Assembly: GCA_044426085.1 (NCBI GenBank)
Contig: JAWXUU010000004.1
Span: forward strand, 62,001-126,000
DNA length: 64,000 nucleotides
DNA from: JAWXUU01 sp044426085
Lineage (GTDB): Bacteria > Bacillota > Clostridia > Christensenellales > CAMQZB01
Direction of reading: 5' to 3'
The translations under genes and the position numbers were made by a program. This document shows, in pieces, positions 59,591 to 64,000 of this stretch (its first letter is position 1; each line of letters opens with the position of its first letter). The notes below the pieces were generated by a model that saw only the letters and a program-made list of their open reading frames with translations, was not told the DNA's origin and did not search any database.

Positions 59591-61125
59591 TGTCCCACCC
59601 CTTTCACGAAATATTTTCGGTCTAGCGTTCTATAACCAATCGCTTCGGCGATGTGTTGCGGCATGATATCCGCGCAGTTATCAAGGTCGGCAATGGTTCT
59701 TGCCACTCTTATGATTCGCGTTCTGCCACGCATTGAAAGGTTCAAATTTTCAAACGCCATTTTCAAAATTGATTCGCATTCTTCACTTAGTGTGCAGAAT
59801 TTTGCAATCTCTTTATCTGATATTTCTGAGTTTGTTTTTTCGTTTGTGGCTGTATACCTGTTTGCTTGGATTTCTCTTGCTTTTTCCACGCGCGATTTGA
59901 CAACACTGCTCTTTTCGCTTTTTTCGTTTTTCAAGATTTCGTCGTATTCAATGGAATCAACTTCCACTTGGATATCAATTCTGTCAAGCAGTGGCCCTGA
60001 AAGCTTTGCAAGATATTTTGAAATCTGACTTGTTGTGCATCTGCACGGCTTTGACGAACCAAAATTTCCACATGGGCATGGGTTCATGCTTGCAACAAGC
60101 ATAAAGTTTGCAGGATACATTGCTTTTTGATTTGCTCTTGCAACGGAAATAACCCTATCTTCAAGTGGTTGGCGGAGTGCTTCAATCGTTTGGCGATTAT
60201 ATTCTGGAAGTTCATCCAAGAAAAGCACGCCGTGGGTTGCAAGGCTGATTTCACCCGGCATTGCGTTTGTGCCACCACCGCAAAGTGCTGGCGTTGTTGC
60301 CGTGTGGTGTGGCGTTCTGAAAGGGCGCTGAGTTATTATGCCCACGCTTGAATCTAGCGTGCCGGAAATTGAATGGATTTTTGTTATTTCCAATGCTTCG
60401 CTTGGGCGAAGGGTTGGCATGATTGATGGCAAACATTTTGCAAGCATGGTTTTGCCCATACCAGGAGCGCCAACAAAAAGCAAGTTGTGTCCGCCCGCAA
60501 CGGCGATTTCCATCGCACGCTTTGCAATTATTTGGCCTTTAACTTGGGATAGGTCTCGCGGGAATTCTTCCTGTTCAACTATTTGAGAAAACTCCCTTTG
60601 CACTGCTTTTTTTATTGGTTTTTCACCGTTTAGATGCCCAACCAAGCCGTGAAGTGATTTCACCGCATAAACTTCTATGCCTTCGATATAACTTGCTTCG
60701 TTCACGTTATCAACGGGGATAACGAATTTTTTATAGCCGTGTTCCTTTGCAGAAATTATTATTGGCAGTATGCCACGGACGCCGTTTATTCCGCCGTCAA
60801 GTGAAAGTTCGCCAACAAAAATTGTTTCTTCATCGGTTTTCACAACGTTTGTCGCACTGAGAATGCCAACCGCGATTGGCAAGTCGAAAAATGTGCCTTC
60901 TTTTTTCTTATCTGCGGGGGAAAGGTTTATTGTGACTTTTTGCTGTCTTGCCTTATATCCGCTGTTTTCTATTGCTGTTTTCACGCGTTCTTTTGATTCG
61001 CGAACTGATGAATCGGGAAGTCCAACCAAGTTGAATGCTGGCATGCCCATTGCGACATTCACTTCGACAGTTATTTCATATCCTTCGATACCAAAAAGCC
61101 CAAATGTCTTGATTCTTGACAACAT
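59587..61125 (-). CDS. comM: YifB/ComM family Mg-chelatase-like ATPase
   Basis: ComM-type AAA+ ATPases act in branch migration during natural transformation in some species. The 512 residues show the Lon-like N-domain, the Walker A FVGAPGMGKTMLAK near 210, Walker B LFLDELPEY, and the Mg-chelatase C-domain. The ATG at 61125 with GGAGGG is preferred to one at 61140. Its promoter is at 61172-61201 and the gene heads the large operon. Confidence 0.92.
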   Translation of the reverse strand: MLSRIKTFGLFGIEGYEITVEVNVAMGMPAFNLVGLPDSSVRESKERVKTAIENSGYKARQQKVTINLSPADKKKEGTFFDLPIAVGILSATNVVKTDEETIFVGELSLDGGINGVRGILPIIISAKEHGYKKFVIPVDNVNEASYIEGIEVYAVKSLHGLVGHLNGEKPIKKAVQREFSQIVEQEEFPRDLSQVKGQIIAKRAMEIAVAGGHNLLFVGAPGMGKTMLAKCLPSIMPTLRPSEALEITKIHSISGTLDSSVGIITQRPFRTPHHTATTPALCGGGTNAMPGEISLATHGVLFLDELPEYNRQTIEALRQPLEDRVISVARANQKAMYPANFMLVASMNPCPCGNFGSSKPCRCTTSQISKYLAKLSGPLLDRIDIQVEVDSIEYDEILKNEKSEKSSVVKSRVEKAREIQANRYTATNEKTNSEISDKEIAKFCTLSEECESILKMAFENLNLSMRGRTRIIRVARTIADLDNCADIMPQHIAEAIGYRTLDRKYFVKGVGQ

Positions 61126-61171
61126 ATTTCTTCCCTCCACAACAAATTATTTGTTTCTTATTATTCATACA

Positions 61172-61201
61172 ATTATATCACATTATTAGGACAGCTTGCA
61201 A
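61172..61201 (-). promoter_or_regulatory. Promoter of the comM operon
   Basis: TTGCAA and TATAAT on the minus strand, 18 bp apart; the -35 box lies inside the right arm of the hairpin at 61191-61219. Confidence 0.7.
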
Positions 61202-61223
61202 GTGTTTCTTGCAAGCTGTTTTT
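61191..61223 (+). terminator. Perfect hairpin with plus-strand T-run
   Basis: ACAGCTTGCAAG pairs over 12 bp with CTTGCAAGCTGT around TGTTT, followed by TTTTT on the plus strand. On the minus strand, where the neighbouring genes run, there is no T-run. Confidence 0.75.
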
Positions 61224-61246
61224 AGAACTACTCTAATCTATTTAAA

Positions 61247-63196
61247 TTAATACGGGAATAAACCAAATCCCCAGAAACCATTTGCCCAACCGAACATGAA
61301 AGCGGCAGGCAGTTTCGCAATCGCGAGCCCAGAGAACACTGGGAAGAACACCACAAAGTTGATAATGCAGAAAACGCACGCGTAGAAAGTTGCATTTTCA
61401 CCAACTGTGATTGTGCCTTTTTTGCCGTTAAGCATAACCATTTCTCCGCTGTAGTGCACCTTTGTTTGCAAAAGTGTTTTGCTGTAGAGATACGTGGCAA
61501 TAAGCCCGATATAAAACGGCATTGCTGGATAGAAATGATATAGATACGTAGATCTTGAAACAAACATCCAAGGCAACCAGTTTGAAAGCAAGCCAACAGT
61601 GAAGAAAATCGCTGGGATTTTGATGTGGTTGAAATATTCTTTTTCTGAATAAGAAAGCTCGCCTGATTTTTTCTTTTTGAAATAATAAACTGCTTTTCTC
61701 GCAAAATAAACCATTGCAAGCACGCCGTAAACCGCGATCACAGTTGTTGTCATTGATTGAATTCTTGAATACATATCAGTGCCATAATTTGAATCGCCAA
61801 GATACATCCAAACGCCCTTGCCGTTCAGTGGCCAGCTCCACCATGGTGATGCGGCAGAATGCTCGGCAGAAACCCATGTGTGATAGGAGAACATGTCCAC
61901 TTGCGTTTGGATAAACGCGGGAATGAGTTCTTCGCCACCTTGATATGTGAGTGCGAAAACAGAGAAATACGTGCCTAGTGGTATCAGCACAAAGAACATC
62001 ACTCCGCTTACAAACATCATTATTATCGCGTCGATAAAACGCTTGTTATAAACTTTTATGTCACCTTCTGATTTGCCCGACTGCATAAATTTTGCACGCT
62101 CGGAAAATGTTCTTGCAAGCACGATAAGAAACAAAATGCAAAGCCCAAGACCCGCATACATACCGTTCCATTTCACTGAAACCGCAAGACCAAAGAACAC
62201 GCCGGAAATGCAGAATGGAAGAAGTGACCTTTTTATTGAATTGACATCCATGCCCCTTTCAAAGAAGGTATACATGAAATAAAATGCCATGATGATAAAC
62301 ACAACTAGGAAACTATCAACTGTGCCGATTCTGCCCTGAACATATCTGAGCCCATCGCACGCGAAGAATATCGCCATAACCGTTGCAAATTTTGTTGATT
62401 TGAACACTTTTTTGCCAAGCAAATAAAGTGCAAAAACGCTGAAGATTGAGAACAAAAGACCCATTATTCTGTATCCAAACGGGTTCATTCCAAACGCCAT
62501 AACACCGACAGCCATCAGCAGTTTGCCAAGGTGTGGATGAGATGTTTCGTATATTGCCAAATCGTTTAGTATTTCATACGCTGTTCTCGCGAAATAAATT
62601 TCGTCGAAATACATGCTGTTTACATTCGTTTTTTGACCTGTGAAATACTTGCTTTCGTCGAACAAATATTCCGCGTTTGGCACTGTTGATTCCACAATTG
62701 TGCACGCGATAGCTTCGCCCGTCAAGTTGCTTGTTAAAACAATTTCGTTGATTGCTGTGCCTTCATCGGCGAACTTGAAGATGATATATTTATCAGTCAC
62801 CTTGCCTTCGAAATCGTGCATGAGTTCCCAAGAATACATGCTTGAATTTGCGAAAGTGAAAGACTTTTTAGAAACCCAAGAACTTTGCGTTAGGGAATTT
62901 GCCGTGGATATCACAAGACTGCTTGAATCGTTTTCTGACACTGATGCGTAATAATATATATCGCCAACGCTTGTGCCGTCTGGCACTTCAACGATGAAAT
63001 ATTGACCTTCCGCAGTGGTTTGAGTGCCCGTTTGCGGTGTTGATGTTGTTGCAAAATTAACAAAAGTCAGCAAAGTTACCAACGCTAAAATAACGGCAAG
63101 AATTGTCCAATCTTTTTTGACCATTCTTCCGTTTTGTTTTTTTGATATTATTTTTTCTACGCCGTCGTAGATTTCTGCTTTCTTCGTATTGTTCAA
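61247..63196 (-). CDS. Protein O-mannosyltransferase-like glycosyltransferase (GT39)
   Basis: A 649-residue multi-span membrane enzyme. After an N-terminal helix and an external domain (~70-190), it shows the PMT catalytic block FDEIYFARTAYEI near 197 with the metal-binding Asp-Glu, then SHPHLGK near 217 and about ten hydrophobic segments. It probably transfers a sugar from a polyprenyl phosphate to a surface protein; target and sugar are unknown. The start is TTG after GGAGG. Confidence 0.85.
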   Translation of the reverse strand: MNNTKKAEIYDGVEKIISKKQNGRMVKKDWTILAVILALVTLLTFVNFATTSTPQTGTQTTAEGQYFIVEVPDGTSVGDIYYYASVSENDSSSLVISTANSLTQSSWVSKKSFTFANSSMYSWELMHDFEGKVTDKYIIFKFADEGTAINEIVLTSNLTGEAIACTIVESTVPNAEYLFDESKYFTGQKTNVNSMYFDEIYFARTAYEILNDLAIYETSHPHLGKLLMAVGVMAFGMNPFGYRIMGLLFSIFSVFALYLLGKKVFKSTKFATVMAIFFACDGLRYVQGRIGTVDSFLVVFIIMAFYFMYTFFERGMDVNSIKRSLLPFCISGVFFGLAVSVKWNGMYAGLGLCILFLIVLARTFSERAKFMQSGKSEGDIKVYNKRFIDAIIMMFVSGVMFFVLIPLGTYFSVFALTYQGGEELIPAFIQTQVDMFSYHTWVSAEHSAASPWWSWPLNGKGVWMYLGDSNYGTDMYSRIQSMTTTVIAVYGVLAMVYFARKAVYYFKKKKSGELSYSEKEYFNHIKIPAIFFTVGLLSNWLPWMFVSRSTYLYHFYPAMPFYIGLIATYLYSKTLLQTKVHYSGEMVMLNGKKGTITVGENATFYACVFCIINFVVFFPVFSGLAIAKLPAAFMFGWANGFWGFGLFPY

Positions 63197-63226
63197 ATTT
63201 TAAGCCTCCATACTTGGTGCTTTTAC

Positions 63227-63255
63227 ATTCTACCTATTTTTACAACTTTTGACAA
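63227..63255 (-). promoter_or_regulatory. Promoter of the PMT-like gene
   Basis: TTGTCA and TAGAAT on the minus strand, 17 bp apart. Confidence 0.6.
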
Positions 63256-63372
63256 GCCTTTTTACACTGATTTATAATAAAATTGAGCGAAAAAGTAAAA
63301 TAGTATTAATTTTGATATTTTTATGAAATTTTTTGATATTTTTTTTAGGATATTTATTGCGAATTTACAACA

Positions 63373-64000
63373 TCAATAGGATTCTAGCATTGCTGAAAGC
63401 GTTGTTACATCGCTTGGAGCGACAACTTGAGTTGGTTTATTTTGCGCTGAGCCTGTTTTTGTTACGATAACGAGAGCTAGGTTTGGATTTTTTTCGTAGA
63501 GTTTTAAAATTTCGTCGATTCTTGCATTTTCGCTTACGATTTCATAATACTTTCCTTTATCTGATAAAAACACACAGTCTTTCACTTTTGAACAGCTTAG
63601 AAGTTCATCGATTGACTTTTGTTTTTTCACCGCCATTGCAACGATTTCTACAACTCGTTTATTTGAAAAAACTCCGATGATTTTTCCGCCGTAAAAAACT
63701 GGCAAGTTGGAAAAACCGCTTTGAAAAATTTCCACTGTTGCGTCCTTTGCGCATTCTTCCCCCGAAAGCATATTCACTTTCTTGCCAAAATTGCAAGCTG
63801 AAATTGTTTTAGGGGTTAAAATCGCATTGACAATATTTTCAAACTGCACTGTGACTTCCAAAAGTGGTTCTGCGATTATTTTGCCTTCTTCGCTGTCGTG
63901 CACGATTGCGTTTCTCAGTTTGGCATAAGACAAAAGGTCGTCTTCATGCTTTCTGACAAGTGGAGAAATTTCCGCCGATTTTCTTATTGCGTCGGAAAAA
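63373..64000 (-). CDS. CBS-domain protein with a HEPN-type RNxxxH motif (N-terminus cut off)
   Basis: About 208 C-terminal residues are visible and the frame stays open to the window edge, so the gene begins to the right of it. The part nearest the edge reads SYAKLRNAIVHD, which contains R-N-x3-H, the HEPN motif found in many RNases and in some structural proteins. The remaining ~150 residues look like a pair of CBS domains (SGFSNLPVFYGGKIIGVFS is the clear one). The function is unknown. A TTG at 63933 would give a shorter protein but lacks a ribosome site. Confidence 0.65.
   Translation of the reverse strand, partial: FSDAIRKSAEISPLVRKHEDDLLSYAKLRNAIVHDSEEGKIIAEPLLEVTVQFENIVNAILTPKTISACNFGKKVNMLSGEECAKDATVEIFQSGFSNLPVFYGGKIIGVFSNKRVVEIVAMAVKKQKSIDELLSCSKVKDCVFLSDKGKYYEIVSENARIDEILKLYEKNPNLALVIVTKTGSAQNKPTQVVAPSDVTTLSAMLESY

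Overview
The window reads as chromosome of an AT-rich, endospore-forming Firmicute of the Clostridia type. The evidence is a clostridial-style gmk-rpoZ-coaBC-priA block, a rimP-nusA-ylxR-ylxQ-infB-rbfA operon, a spoIIIA operon, spoVAC-AD-AE, chromate-transporter pairs and indolepyruvate:ferredoxin oxidoreductase. TGA is used as a stop, so the genetic code is standard. Promoters are easy to see (TTGACA/TATAAT-like boxes 16-18 bp apart). I saw no rRNA, tRNA, CRISPR array, phage or intact transposase. No searches were run; family names come from motif recognition and memory.

Layout. 1-15.4 kb (minus strand): priA, coaBC, rpoZ, gmk; then efp, pepP, an endonuclease IV-like gene, ribF, truB, nrnA, rbfA, infB, ylxQ, ylxR, nusA and rimP, one long translation/RNA operon read from a promoter near 15.35 kb. 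15.5-21.5 kb: TetR-udk, an unknown gene, trxB, nagA and a metallo-beta-lactamase-fold gene. 21.7-31.2 kb: leuA, a YczE-like membrane protein, a chrA pair, guaB, a deoR-fruK-HPr operon and an APC permease. 31.7-33.9 kb: three probable spore-surface genes with mother-cell-type promoters. 34-38 kb: ybaK-iorA-iorB-paaK. 38.4-42.6 kb: the spoIIIA operon without spoIIIAG. 42.7-47.5 kb: serC-serA, a small YtxH-like protein and rrf2-iscS-iscU. 47.6-51 kb: spoVAC/AD/AE and glyA. 51.2-61.1 kb: comM-dprA-topA-trmFO-hslV-hslU-hisS-rseC-like. 61.2-64 kb: a protein O-mannosyltransferase-like membrane protein and a HEPN-motif/CBS protein cut by the window edge.

The most unusual structure is not a gene. At least four full copies (16.8, 20.4, 21.6 and 38.2 kb) and two eroded half copies (3.1 and 45.5 kb) of a palindromic element sit at gene 3' ends. 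Each full copy has tandem 7-bp arrays at both outer ends, a conserved TGTGGTA/TACCACA box, an imperfect hairpin usually carrying a tandem G-A mismatch, and a central terminator-like hairpin. Most gene-side junctions also carry a hairpin in which the last codons of the gene appear again in inverted orientation, so some genes take their stop codon from the element. The layout recalls REP/BIME elements, but the heptamer caps and stop-codon junctions do not match any family I know.

Other points worth a second look: guaB resembles the Tritrichomonas foetus IMP dehydrogenase more than ordinary bacterial GuaB; the HPr has Lys in place of regulatory Ser46; spoIIIAG is missing; leuA has a terminator-like hairpin at its transcription start.
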